Below, piece by piece: positions 26,552-34,873 of a DNA stretch of 64,000 nt. The notes under the pieces are model-generated. The model searched no databases. It was not told where the DNA came from and was given only the letters and a program-made list of their open reading frames with translations. Made by a program: the position numbers and the translations under genes. Every line of letters begins with the position of its first letter. Position 1 is the first letter of the stretch. The stretch spans positions 36,550-100,549 of the forward strand of contig JACRBZ010000089.1 of NCBI GenBank assembly GCA_016219185.1, in the 5' to 3' direction. This DNA comes from Deltaproteobacteria bacterium. GTDB taxonomy: Bacteria > Desulfobacterota > Desulfobacteria > Desulfobacterales > Desulfatirhabdiaceae.

Positions 26552-26580
26552 AAAATAAAAAGGCCCGATTTCTCGGGCCT
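26552..26580 (-). terminator. Intrinsic terminator downstream of tRNA-Met
   Basis: Read on the minus strand: an 8-base-pair stem (AGGCCCGA / TCGGGCCT, 26561-26580) with a GAAA tetraloop, followed by a T-run (26552-26560). It begins 36 bases after the tRNA 3' end. Confidence 0.85.
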
Positions 26581-26615
26581 TTATGGACAGTATCGGATGA
26601 TACTGGACTATGCGA

Positions 26616-26692
26616 TGGTGGCGATGCAGGGATTTGAACCCCGGACACTGCGGATATGAGCCGCATGCTCTGACCAACTGAGCTACATCGCC
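26616..26692 (-). tRNA. tRNA-Met (anticodon CAT)
   Basis: 77 bases including an encoded CCA. Acceptor stem GGCGATG/CATCGCC, D arm GCTC-AGTTGGTCA-GAGC, anticodon arm TGCGG-CTCATAT-CCGCA with anticodon CAT, five-base variable loop GTGTC, T arm with TTCAAAT loop, then ACCA. The CAT anticodon could also belong to a lysidine-modified tRNA-Ile2, but the body looks like elongator tRNA-Met. The accessory island ends just beyond its 3' side. Confidence 0.95.
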
Positions 26693-26794
26693 GATTGGTG
26701 GTTTTTAGAAAAGATCAATTTCCTCTTTCTGAAAACCGCCACAAACTTAAGTTATATAACAACATCTCAGTTGTTCGTCAAGCAATATATCAGA

Positions 26795-28567
26795 TTAAAT
26801 CGCAACTGAATCTTTGACTTCCAGCGTAAATTCTTCCAGATTATCCGGAAGAGTTGAAAAAACGATCATAAAAGAAATGGCATCGCCGGGTGCGACTTTA
26901 AGGTTGGATCCGTTATCTCCGGACTTGTTCTGAAGCCGTTCCTGGATGGTTGCCGGTTCAGCATTGGCCAGGTCAATATCCGAAAGAATATTTCCGCAAA
27001 ATACGGTTTCTGTTTTTGCCAGTGCCTTATCCTTGGTGTAGAGTTTTCCGATTACCGAAATAGCACCGCGGGCAGCGGGATATTCATTCTTGACTTTTCC
27101 CGTAATAATAAACAATTTTCCGATCTTGGTATTATCTACAAACCTGCTGCTGATATCAAATGGTTTAATCTTGAAGTTTCCCGGGTCTTGAACTTTGGAA
27201 GGCGTCGGTTGACTGACAAATGGAATGGGAACTCCTTTTGTGTTCAGCAGGGTATACCCGCCATAAACCAGTCCGGCTATCACAGCCAGGATGAGCGTAC
27301 CGATCATCAGGGGGCTGATTCCTTTTTTTTGCGCAGGTTGTTCTTCTTCAGGCTCTTCTTCGACAACTGCATCGGTTGAAAGCGGTTTTTCTTCTTCAGC
27401 CGCAGGTTCTGCTTTTTTGATTTCGGGTTCCTTCTGAAGGGAAGGGGCCGAAGGCGGTTCAAGAATATCGATATCCGGAGGAAAAGATTCCTTCACTTCC
27501 AGCAACGTGGCCGATTCAGATTCATCCTTATCCAGTTGAAGTTCGTCAAATGTCAGATACTGATCATCCATTTCCAGCGACAAATCGCTTTCGGCGGCTG
27601 AAGATGCGGGGGCAACGACTGAATCAGACCGTTTGAAGCTTTCAGAGTCATCCGCCAGAGGCGAGGTGAATTTACCGGCGTCCTGTTCTTCCAGGAGGGT
27701 TTCGATATCGGACAGATCCAGGTCTTCAATTTCGTTGAACCCACCGAGCTCATCTTCGGAAAACAGGTCGTCTCTTGCTTTTTGAGCTTTATCAACCGCT
27801 GTGTCGGCAATATCTATCTTCTGATCTGGAGCTGCTTCTTCATCCGCGGGAGATATGAGCGAAATATCAGCAAAACTCATTTCCAGAGATTTTTCAAATT
27901 CATCCAGGGACACTTCCTGCGGTTTTGGCTCGGAAGATTCTGTTTTTGTGTCAAGTGTCAAATTCAAACCCGAAAGCTGATTTTCAAAGCTTTGATCAGA
28001 AGGAAGCGTCTTTAAATCAGAGTCTGCATCATCCAACCTGTCCATGGGTTCAGGCTGATCCAGTGAAAGATTCGAAAGGTCAATTTCCAGCAGTTTATCC
28101 AATTCATCGGATGAAGCTTGAGCTTCCGGAAGCTCAATAGCTGAAAGCGAGGGTTCGGGTGCCAGATCTCCGGGGAGAATCAAGAGTTCATCCTCTGGTT
28201 TATGGGGCTCTGATTTGTCGAGTTTATCTGACTGAATCATTTTGTCGATTTCCGTAAAATCGTATTCTGTCATATCCAAATATTCTTTTGGAAAAGAAGG
28301 TGTTTCAGAGGGTTGATCCGAAAGCGTATTTTTCTGAGCTTCGTGTTCATTGAGTTGAGAGAATTCAAAAAGGGGAGGGATAGAAGACAATTCGAGGTTA
28401 ATGTCAGAGGCTTCCGTGGGCAGTGCGAGAGGGGGATCTTCTGTAATGGACGGATAAACCTTGAAAACTTTTTGACATTTTGAACATCGGACTTTTGAAC
28501 CTGATGGTTTGATGAGTTCATCGTTTAGGTTGTATCTTGAAGTACACGCTTCACAGGTTACAATCAT
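26795..28567 (-). CDS. MJ0042-type zinc-ribbon, DUF3426 membrane protein
   Basis: 590 residues. N-terminal zinc finger CEACTSRYNLNDE...CSKCQKVFKV (two CxxC pairs). Residues 50-390 are a long, strongly acidic, low-complexity linker. One transmembrane helix at about 420-442 (LMIGTLILAVIAGLVYGGY). The C-terminal 130 residues are a DUF3426 beta-sandwich with FVDNTKIGKLFIITGKVKNEY. The layout puts the zinc ribbon in the cytoplasm and DUF3426 outside. Function of the family is unknown, though common in deltaproteobacteria. Located upstream on the same strand is the hpt gene. Confidence 0.8.
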   Translation of the reverse strand: MIVTCEACTSRYNLNDELIKPSGSKVRCSKCQKVFKVYPSITEDPPLALPTEASDINLELSSIPPLFEFSQLNEHEAQKNTLSDQPSETPSFPKEYLDMTEYDFTEIDKMIQSDKLDKSEPHKPEDELLILPGDLAPEPSLSAIELPEAQASSDELDKLLEIDLSNLSLDQPEPMDRLDDADSDLKTLPSDQSFENQLSGLNLTLDTKTESSEPKPQEVSLDEFEKSLEMSFADISLISPADEEAAPDQKIDIADTAVDKAQKARDDLFSEDELGGFNEIEDLDLSDIETLLEEQDAGKFTSPLADDSESFKRSDSVVAPASSAAESDLSLEMDDQYLTFDELQLDKDESESATLLEVKESFPPDIDILEPPSAPSLQKEPEIKKAEPAAEEEKPLSTDAVVEEEPEEEQPAQKKGISPLMIGTLILAVIAGLVYGGYTLLNTKGVPIPFVSQPTPSKVQDPGNFKIKPFDISSRFVDNTKIGKLFIITGKVKNEYPAARGAISVIGKLYTKDKALAKTETVFCGNILSDIDLANAEPATIQERLQNKSGDNGSNLKVAPGDAISFMIVFSTLPDNLEEFTLEVKDSVAI

Positions 28568-28584
28568 GACATTTGCCTCGCTGG

Positions 28585-29109
28585 TTATATTTTTAGATGA
28601 TATACGCCCGGTAAACCCCTGTAGTTCTCAGCATAATCCAGGCCATAGCCCACCAGAAATCCTTCATGGGTTGTGTGGCATGTATAGTCAACCGGAATAT
28701 TCGCCTCTCGTCTTTCATGTTTATCAATAAAAGCGCAGATCTTAACGGATGCAGCCCCCTGCGATCGAAAATAATCCTTTATACAGGATAAAGTCAGACC
28801 GGTATCCACGATATCTTCAACCAGAAGAAGATGCTTGTTTTTCACATCAATCTGGACAGGCTCGGTTAATGTGATCGTGCCGGAGGAAGACATCGTACCT
28901 CCATAGCTGGATGCACGGATAAAATCTATCTGTACCGGAATCGAAAGATGTCTTACCAGATCCGAAAGAAAAATGAAAGCCCCTTTCAGAATGCCAATCA
29001 GCAACAGCTCTTTTCCCGCATAATCCTTGGAAATTATCCCGGCAATATCAATGATTTTTTGTTGAATTTCTTCTTTTGTCAGTATGGGAACAAGCTCTGG
29101 AGTCGTCAT
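28585..29109 (-). CDS. hpt: Hypoxanthine phosphoribosyltransferase
   Basis: 174 residues, the normal length. Salvages hypoxanthine and guanine to IMP and GMP using PRPP in the cytosol. The PRPP-binding motif LLLVEDIVDTGLTL, the flexible loop segment SSYGGTMSSSG and the C-terminal VGYGLDYAENYRGLP motif are all present. Begins 2 bases after the dnaJ-like gene on the same strand. Confidence 0.95.
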   Translation of the reverse strand: MTTPELVPILTKEEIQQKIIDIAGIISKDYAGKELLLIGILKGAFIFLSDLVRHLSIPVQIDFIRASSYGGTMSSSGTITLTEPVQIDVKNKHLLLVEDIVDTGLTLSCIKDYFRSQGAASVKICAFIDKHERREANIPVDYTCHTTHEGFLVGYGLDYAENYRGLPGVYHLKI

Positions 29110-29111
29110 AA

Positions 29112-30029
29112 TTACAAACCGGTTTCCGCCAGTTGTTCAATAAGCTTCTTTTGTTCCTTGCTCAAATGCTTTGGCATTTGGACATCGATCTGCACATACA
29201 GATCCCCCCGGATTTCTTCATTCATATAGGGAATACCGTTGCCTGCAAGCCTCATCTGCGTTTTGTGCTTGACACCCGCGGGGATTTTGAGACCGAGTTC
29301 TTTCCCGTCAATTGTGGGAACGGCCAGCGTGATGCCCAATATCGCCTCGGTTAGTTTGATGCTGCGCTTAATATACAAGTCATGGCCCTTGACATCAAAC
29401 ATCGGATCATCAAGAATTTTGGCTTTTATGTAGAGATCGCCCGCAGGCCCGCCGTAAGGACCGGGTTCGCCTTTTCCGGAAATTCGCAGTTTTTTGCCGG
29501 TGATCAATCCTTTGGGAATTTTGACCGTCAAATTCTCCGACTGGGGGCCATGCTGGAAACTGACCTGTTTGCTGGCTCCCGTGACCACTTCCTTGAGCGT
29601 AAGCGGCAATTCATAAATCAGATCCGATCCTTTGATAGGCGCTTCCTGGCCTGAAAAATTCCCAAATGGGGACCCGCCCCCAAAAGAAAATTTTCTCCCG
29701 CCCCCCCTTCTTCCCGCGGAAGAACCAGAACCTCCCAGTCCGAACCCGCGCAGGAGATCTTCCATGTCAAAGCCCCTGAAAATATCTTCCTGCGAGTATC
29801 GCTGATGGAATCCGCTGGAACCGAAGGTATCGTACTGCTGGCGTTTTTCCTTGTCGCTCAGCACCGCATAAGCTTCGCTGACCTGCTTGAATTTTTCCTC
29901 GGCAGCCTTGTCTCCCTTGGCGTGATCGGGATGGTACTTCATCGCAAGCTTCCGATACGCTTTTTTGATTTCGTCATCCGTGGCGGTCTTATTCACACCC
30001 AATGCTTTATAATAATCTGTTTCAGCCAT
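29112..30029 (-). CDS. cbpA: DnaJ/CbpA-like co-chaperone
   Basis: 305 residues from the ATG at 30029, which has AAGGA 8 bases upstream; the open frame continues to 30119 but that part is not J-domain. J domain in residues 1-70 with the HPD motif (MKYHPDHAKGD), a Gly- and Phe-rich linker with GGGRKFSFGGGSPFG, then the two-barrel DnaJ C-terminal substrate-binding region. No CxxCxGxG zinc repeats, so it is of the CbpA class. Stimulates DnaK ATPase and delivers substrates. The dnaK-grpE pair is about 5 kb away on the same strand. Confidence 0.9.
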   Translation of the reverse strand: MAETDYYKALGVNKTATDDEIKKAYRKLAMKYHPDHAKGDKAAEEKFKQVSEAYAVLSDKEKRQQYDTFGSSGFHQRYSQEDIFRGFDMEDLLRGFGLGGSGSSAGRRGGGRKFSFGGGSPFGNFSGQEAPIKGSDLIYELPLTLKEVVTGASKQVSFQHGPQSENLTVKIPKGLITGKKLRISGKGEPGPYGGPAGDLYIKAKILDDPMFDVKGHDLYIKRSIKLTEAILGITLAVPTIDGKELGLKIPAGVKHKTQMRLAGNGIPYMNEEIRGDLYVQIDVQMPKHLSKEQKKLIEQLAETGL

Positions 30030-30229
30030 CGTAAAAATCCTTGATGGAATTGTTGTTCTTTTAGATAGCAGGCGCTGCCTGCCCTGATGGTTTTTTTCCG
30101 GCCGGTTCAGGATCGGCAACGTGTGAAAAAAGAAGATTCAAAGGGCCAACCCTTTGCTGTCTTCCCGGCAACTACTTTATTATACATTTTAAACATATGT
30201 TTATAGCTGTAACATGTCAAGAATATTAG

Positions 30230-32119
30230 TCAAGCAGAAAGTGCTGCATGTCTGTCAAATACCTTCAGCGCAATCATCAATACGGAGATTGCCGAAGGTG
30301 TCATGCCGTCAATCCGGGAAGCCTGGCCCAGAGATGCGGGTCTCACTGCTTCCAGTTTTTCTTTTAATTCATTGGAAAGCCCGTGAATGTCGGCATAAAT
30401 CAAGGATTCCGGAATTTTCATGCGTTCAAGATTTCTGAATTTGTCGATTTCCCGGTATTGTCGCTGGATATAGCCTTCATACTTGATTTCAATCTCGACC
30501 TGCTGACTGCTTTTACCTGACAGGGGCTGTGCGGCGGGGGCCAGGGTTTCAACAACCCGGTAGTCCAGTTCCGCCCGTTTCAGCAGGTGATCCAGATGGA
30601 TTCCGTTATCAATGGGTTTTGTTCCCTGGTCGGTCAGATAGGCGTTGACGGTATCCGTGGGCCTGATGACCGTTGTTTTGACACGATGGATCTCGTTTTC
30701 AATTTCTTTTTTGCGCTCTTTGATGTCCTTCAGGGTATCGGCATCAATGAGTCCAAGCTGAAAGCCGGTTTCCATCAGACGCAGATCGGCATTATCTTCC
30801 CGGAGCATCAGGCGGTACTCCGCCCGCGATGTGAACATGCGGTAGGGCTCGCGGGTTCCCCGGGTGACCAGATCGTCAATCAATACCCCCATATAAGCCT
30901 GGGATCTGTCCAGAATAAACGGCGGCCTTTTTTGAATGTTACAGGCTGCATTGATGCCTGCCCACAGACCCTGGGCAGCCGCCTCTTCGTATCCGGATGT
31001 TCCGTTTATCTGACCGGCCAGATAAAGACCTGAATATAATTTGGTTTCCAGGGTGGGTTTCAACTGGATCGGATTGACATAATCGTATTCAATCGCATAA
31101 GCGGGCCGCATGATTTCAGCAAGCTCGAGTCCGTCCACGGAGCGGACAATTTCAATCTGTACTTCCAGTGGAAGACTGTTTCCCAGGCCGCTGGCATAAA
31201 TTTCCTCCGTCTCCAGCCCTTCTGCTTCCAGTATGACATGATGCCGGTCCCTTTCGGGAAATTTTACCACCTTGTCTTCAAAAGAGGGGCAATATCTGGC
31301 GGAAACCCCCTGAATAACGCCTCCGTATAGCGCCGATCTGCCGATATTTTTCTGAACAATCCCGTGACACCGCGGATTGGTATATCCCATGAAGCTTTCA
31401 ACCTGAGGCAGTGTAATGTTTCTGGAAAAATATGAAAACAGTTTGGGATTTTCTTCAGATCCCTGGGCTGTAAATTTTGAAAAGTCGATGCTGGATTTTT
31501 TCAGCCGCGGCGGGGTCCCGGTTTTCATCCGGCCGAGGATAAACCCCAGGGCTCTCAGATGTTCCGGAAGGCTGTAGGAGGCAAATTCACCAGCCCTTCC
31601 CGCCTGCATGGACCGAAATCCAATGTGGACCAGTCCGCTCAGAAACGTTCCGGTCGCCAGAATGACACACCTGGCATAATATCCAAAGCCGGTGTGATCT
31701 TCAATTCCCACGACACCATTGCCTTCAATCACCAGGCGTTCCACCATGGCCTGCTTCAGATCCAGGTTCGGCTGGCGCTCGACAACGGATTTCATCAGGG
31801 TGTGATACCGGTTTTTGTCATTCTGGGTTCGGGAAGAGTGGACCGCGGGGCCTTTTTTGGTATTCAATGTCCGGTACTGGATGGCGGTTTGATCGGCGAT
31901 TCTGGCCATTTCTCCGCCGATCGCGTCGATTTCCTTGACAAGCTGGCCCTTGGCCATTCCACCGATTGAAGGGCTGCAGGGCATGGATGCGACCTTATTC
32001 AGATCAATTGCTAGAAGCAGAACTGCGCACCCCATTCGTGCCGCGGCCAGAGCCGCTTCACAGCCGGCGTGACCGGCCCCCACCACAATAATATCGTAAT
32101 GTTTTGTATAGAAAACCAT
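30230..32119 (-). CDS. mnmG: tRNA uridine-5-carboxymethylaminomethyl modification enzyme
   Basis: 629 residues from the ATG at 32119; the longer frame to 32164 lacks family similarity. With MnmE it adds the carboxymethylaminomethyl group to U34 of tRNAs, using FAD and methylene-tetrahydrofolate. FAD motif VVGAGHAGCEAALAAARMG at the N-terminus; PSIGGMAKGQLVKEIDA, GTFLSG, YCPSFEDKVVKF, TSRAEYRL and a C-terminal helical domain ending QASRIDGMTPSAISVLM. All expected blocks are present. Starts 38 bases from the divergent radical SAM gene. Confidence 0.95.
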   Translation of the reverse strand: MVFYTKHYDIIVVGAGHAGCEAALAAARMGCAVLLLAIDLNKVASMPCSPSIGGMAKGQLVKEIDAIGGEMARIADQTAIQYRTLNTKKGPAVHSSRTQNDKNRYHTLMKSVVERQPNLDLKQAMVERLVIEGNGVVGIEDHTGFGYYARCVILATGTFLSGLVHIGFRSMQAGRAGEFASYSLPEHLRALGFILGRMKTGTPPRLKKSSIDFSKFTAQGSEENPKLFSYFSRNITLPQVESFMGYTNPRCHGIVQKNIGRSALYGGVIQGVSARYCPSFEDKVVKFPERDRHHVILEAEGLETEEIYASGLGNSLPLEVQIEIVRSVDGLELAEIMRPAYAIEYDYVNPIQLKPTLETKLYSGLYLAGQINGTSGYEEAAAQGLWAGINAACNIQKRPPFILDRSQAYMGVLIDDLVTRGTREPYRMFTSRAEYRLMLREDNADLRLMETGFQLGLIDADTLKDIKERKKEIENEIHRVKTTVIRPTDTVNAYLTDQGTKPIDNGIHLDHLLKRAELDYRVVETLAPAAQPLSGKSSQQVEIEIKYEGYIQRQYREIDKFRNLERMKIPESLIYADIHGLSNELKEKLEAVRPASLGQASRIDGMTPSAISVLMIALKVFDRHAALSA

Positions 32120-32156
32120 TGGTAAAAGCCCTTTGGTGTGATAAAAAATAAGGGTG

Positions 32157-33065
32157 ATGGACAAACGATATACCGACTACAATACCTATCTGCGACGGAT
32201 CTTCGGATGCAGAGTCCAGAAAATCTCCATTGATGCCGGGCTGACCTGCCCCAACCGGGATGGCCGAATCGGAACGGGCGGCTGCATTTACTGCAATGCC
32301 AGGGGGTCCGGCACCGGTGCGTTTGCTCAAGGAATTCCGGTCGCCGAACAGGTTGTCCGCAGCAAGGCGTTGATGGCAAGGCGATACAAGGCCACAAAAT
32401 ATATAGCCTATTTTCAATCTTTTTCCAATACCTATGCGCCGGTTTCCGTTTTAAAGCGCCTCTACGATGAAGCGCTGACAGTTCCGGGGGTCGTGGGACT
32501 GGCCATCGGAACCCGCCCGGACTGTGTGGACGGGGAGATTCTCGATCTTCTTGAAAGCTATGCGAACCGGTATCTGGTATGGATTGAATACGGTCTTCAG
32601 TCCGTACACGATCAAACGCTGCGACAAATTAACCGGGGGCATGACTTTGACTGTTTTCAAAAAGCCGTGGCATTGACGCAAAACCGGGGAATAAAAATCT
32701 GTTCCCATTTGATCCTGGGGCTTCCCGGAGAAACCGGGGAGATGATGCTGAATACCGCCGAAACCATTGCCCGCATGGGAATTGACGGTGTCAAACTGCA
32801 CCTGATGTATGTCGTCAAAGGAACAGCTCTTGAAACCCTTTACCAGCAGGGGCATTACCGATGCATGGAACAGCAGGAATATGTGGATATCGTCTGCGAT
32901 GTACTGGAACTGCTTCCCGAGGAAATGGTCATTCAGAGATTGACCGGAGATCCCCATCCCCAAGAGCTGGTCGCGCCGATCTGGTCTCTGCAGAAAACGC
33001 AGACTTTTTTGATGATTCAGAAAACACTGGAAAACCGCAATTCCCGGCAGGGCAAAAATGTTTAA
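32157..33065 (+). CDS. TIGR01212-family radical SAM protein (YhcC-like)
   Basis: 302 residues from the ATG at 32157 (a GTG three bases earlier is also possible). The cluster-binding motif is in GLTCPNRDGRIGTGGCIYCN, a variant in which the cysteines are spaced Cx14Cx2C as usual for this family. Other blocks: FQSFSNTYAP, TRPDC, EYGLQSVHDQTL, LGLPGET, KLHLMYVVKGT. Binds a 4Fe-4S cluster and SAM in the cytosol. The substrate is not firmly known. Divergent from mnmG with which it shares a short promoter region. Confidence 0.85.
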   Translation: MDKRYTDYNTYLRRIFGCRVQKISIDAGLTCPNRDGRIGTGGCIYCNARGSGTGAFAQGIPVAEQVVRSKALMARRYKATKYIAYFQSFSNTYAPVSVLKRLYDEALTVPGVVGLAIGTRPDCVDGEILDLLESYANRYLVWIEYGLQSVHDQTLRQINRGHDFDCFQKAVALTQNRGIKICSHLILGLPGETGEMMLNTAETIARMGIDGVKLHLMYVVKGTALETLYQQGHYRCMEQQEYVDIVCDVLELLPEEMVIQRLTGDPHPQELVAPIWSLQKTQTFLMIQKTLENRNSRQGKNV

Positions 33066-33093
33066 CAGGGAATTGATCCCCGGATATGAAAAT

Positions 33094-33138
33094 GATAACT
33101 TCCCCCTTTGGAAAAGGGGGATCGAGGGGGATTTTTTT
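33094..33138. repeat. Dispersed palindromic G/C-run repeat, copy 1
   Basis: Contains CCCCCTTT-GGAA-AAGGGGG, then ATCGAGGGGGATTTTTTT. The same motif in the opposite orientation is at 41823-41867. The hairpin plus the T-run could act as a terminator for the radical SAM gene. Repeats of this kind are common between genes in deltaproteobacteria. Confidence 0.65.
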
Positions 33139-33183
33139 GCGGTAATGACATTAATTGCAATCTGTATTTGAGAGAAGGAAACT

Positions 33184-34761
33184 ATGCTGATTACAGAAAT
33201 ACTGGCCAGAAACGCCCGAATGTATGGGGCGGAAACCGCATTGATCGAGCGGGAACCGGCGAAAAACCGCAGGGCGGAAATCACCTGGAAAGAATTTGAT
33301 GACTGTTCCAACCGGATCGCCCGGGCCCTGATCAGCCGTGGTATCGGAAAAGGCGATAAAGTCGTTCAACTCATGACCAATTGCATTGAATGGCTTCCCA
33401 TCTATTTTGGCATCCTGCGCACCGGCGCCTGGGTGGTTCCGCTGAATTTCCGCTTTGATGCCGCCACCATTTTGCAATGTGTTGAAACCGCGGAAGCAAA
33501 GGCTTTAATATTCGGTCCGGAATTCATCGAGCGGGTTGAAAGCATCAAAGCGAAAATGGATACTTTTCTTGACACCTACTGGTTTGTCGGGGAAGCATCG
33601 ATCCGACCGGCCTATGCTGAACCTTATCCGGATGTGATCGCATCATTTGCCCCCGAAGATCCGGCCATTGCGATCCACCTGACCGATCCGGCCGGCCTTT
33701 ACTTTACATCCGGTACAACGGGGGCGCCCAAGGCAACGCTGCTGACCCATCGAAATCTGGAGTTTGCCTGCGTGGTCGAAAACCACCACCACCGCCAGAC
33801 CCATTCCGATAATTTTCTATGTCTTCCCCCCCTGTATCATACCGGCGCCAAGATGCACTGGTTCGGAAATTTTATTGTCGGCGCAAAAGCGGTGATATTA
33901 AAAGGCGTTGAACCCCGGCAGATCATTCAGGTCATTTCCGAAGAAAATGTGACCATTGTCTGGCTGTTGGTTCCCTGGGTACTGGACATATTGTTTGCCA
34001 TCGAAAGCGGGGAGATAAAGCTGAAGGATTATCACCTGGATCAGTGGCGGCTGATGCATATCGGGGCCCAGCCGGTTCCGCCCAGCCTGATCCGGGAATG
34101 GAAAAAGGTCTTCCCCCAGCATGATTATGATACCAATTACGGACTCACGGAGTCCACGGGGCCCGGCTGCGTGCATCTCGGCGTGGAAAACATGCACAAG
34201 GTCGGCGCCATCGGCCGGCCGGGGTTTGACTGGGAATATAAAATCGTTGATGTCGATCTGTATCCTGTTGAAAAAGGAAATCCCGGAGAGCTCATGATCA
34301 AGGGGCCGGGGGTGATGAAGGAATATTATCGTAATCCGGAGGCATCACGGAGTGTGCTGGTGGACGGGTGGCTCATGACCGGGGATATTGCCAGAGAGGA
34401 TGAAGAAGGGTTTATCTGGCTGGTGGACCGGAAAAAAGATGTGATCATAACGGGCGGGGAAAATATTTACCCGGTGGAAATCGAAGACTGGCTTCAATCT
34501 CATCCTAAAATTCAGGATGTTGCGGTTATCGGCCTTCCCAGTTTTCGTCTGGGAGAGATTGCAACCGCAATCGTTCAGGTAAAGCCGGGCCAGGATCTGA
34601 CCCGGGATGAGCTCAATGCGTTCTGCAACGCTCTTCCCCGGTACAAAAGACCTCGAAAGATAATTTTTGCAGCGGTTCCGCGAAATCCTACCGGAAAAAT
34701 CGAAAAGCCAAAACTGCGGAAAGAATATGCCGGAAACGCGGAAAGCTTCAAGATCGAATAA
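33184..34761 (+). CDS. AMP-dependent acyl-CoA synthetase (fatty-acid CoA ligase)
   Basis: 525 residues. Activates a carboxylic acid to its CoA thioester through an acyl-adenylate. The nucleotide loop LYFTSGTTGAPKATLLTHRN, the YGLTEST motif, TGDIAREDEEGF, DRKKDVIITGGENIYPVEIED hinge and the catalytic lysine in NPTGKIEKPKL are all present. Length and motifs fit medium- to long-chain or aryl ligases; exact substrate unknown. It stands alone between a repeat and the dnaK gene, which converges from the other strand. Confidence 0.9.
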   Translation: MLITEILARNARMYGAETALIEREPAKNRRAEITWKEFDDCSNRIARALISRGIGKGDKVVQLMTNCIEWLPIYFGILRTGAWVVPLNFRFDAATILQCVETAEAKALIFGPEFIERVESIKAKMDTFLDTYWFVGEASIRPAYAEPYPDVIASFAPEDPAIAIHLTDPAGLYFTSGTTGAPKATLLTHRNLEFACVVENHHHRQTHSDNFLCLPPLYHTGAKMHWFGNFIVGAKAVILKGVEPRQIIQVISEENVTIVWLLVPWVLDILFAIESGEIKLKDYHLDQWRLMHIGAQPVPPSLIREWKKVFPQHDYDTNYGLTESTGPGCVHLGVENMHKVGAIGRPGFDWEYKIVDVDLYPVEKGNPGELMIKGPGVMKEYYRNPEASRSVLVDGWLMTGDIAREDEEGFIWLVDRKKDVIITGGENIYPVEIEDWLQSHPKIQDVAVIGLPSFRLGEIATAIVQVKPGQDLTRDELNAFCNALPRYKRPRKIIFAAVPRNPTGKIEKPKLRKEYAGNAESFKIE

Positions 34762-34789
34762 GACAGAAGGCAGTTAACAGAAAATAAAA

Positions 34790-34839
34790 AGGCTGAAGAA
34801 AAACGGTGCTTCAACCTGCCCGCATTTCTCCAGCCTTCT
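34790..34839. terminator. Bidirectional terminator candidate
   Basis: AAGGCTG (34790s) pairs with CAGCCTT (34830s) with flanking A- and T-rich stretches, between the convergent CoA ligase and dnaK genes. The loop is long, so strength is doubtful. Confidence 0.4.
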
Positions 34840-34873
34840 ATCTTTTGTCTTCTGGCGTCAGACTACCGTCCGG

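Noticed and set aside
26616..26640. tRNA-Met 3' end as an attachment site for the island
   Set aside because: No second copy of the tRNA 3' end was found at the left side of the island and no integrase lies nearby, so site-specific integration cannot be supported.
26408..26659. Open frame reading FHYDEDQLPMNFDVKVIG that runs through the terminator and tRNA
   Set aside because: Its second half is the tRNA-Met gene and terminator read in frame; the first part may be a gene scrap but has no start codon with a ribosome site.
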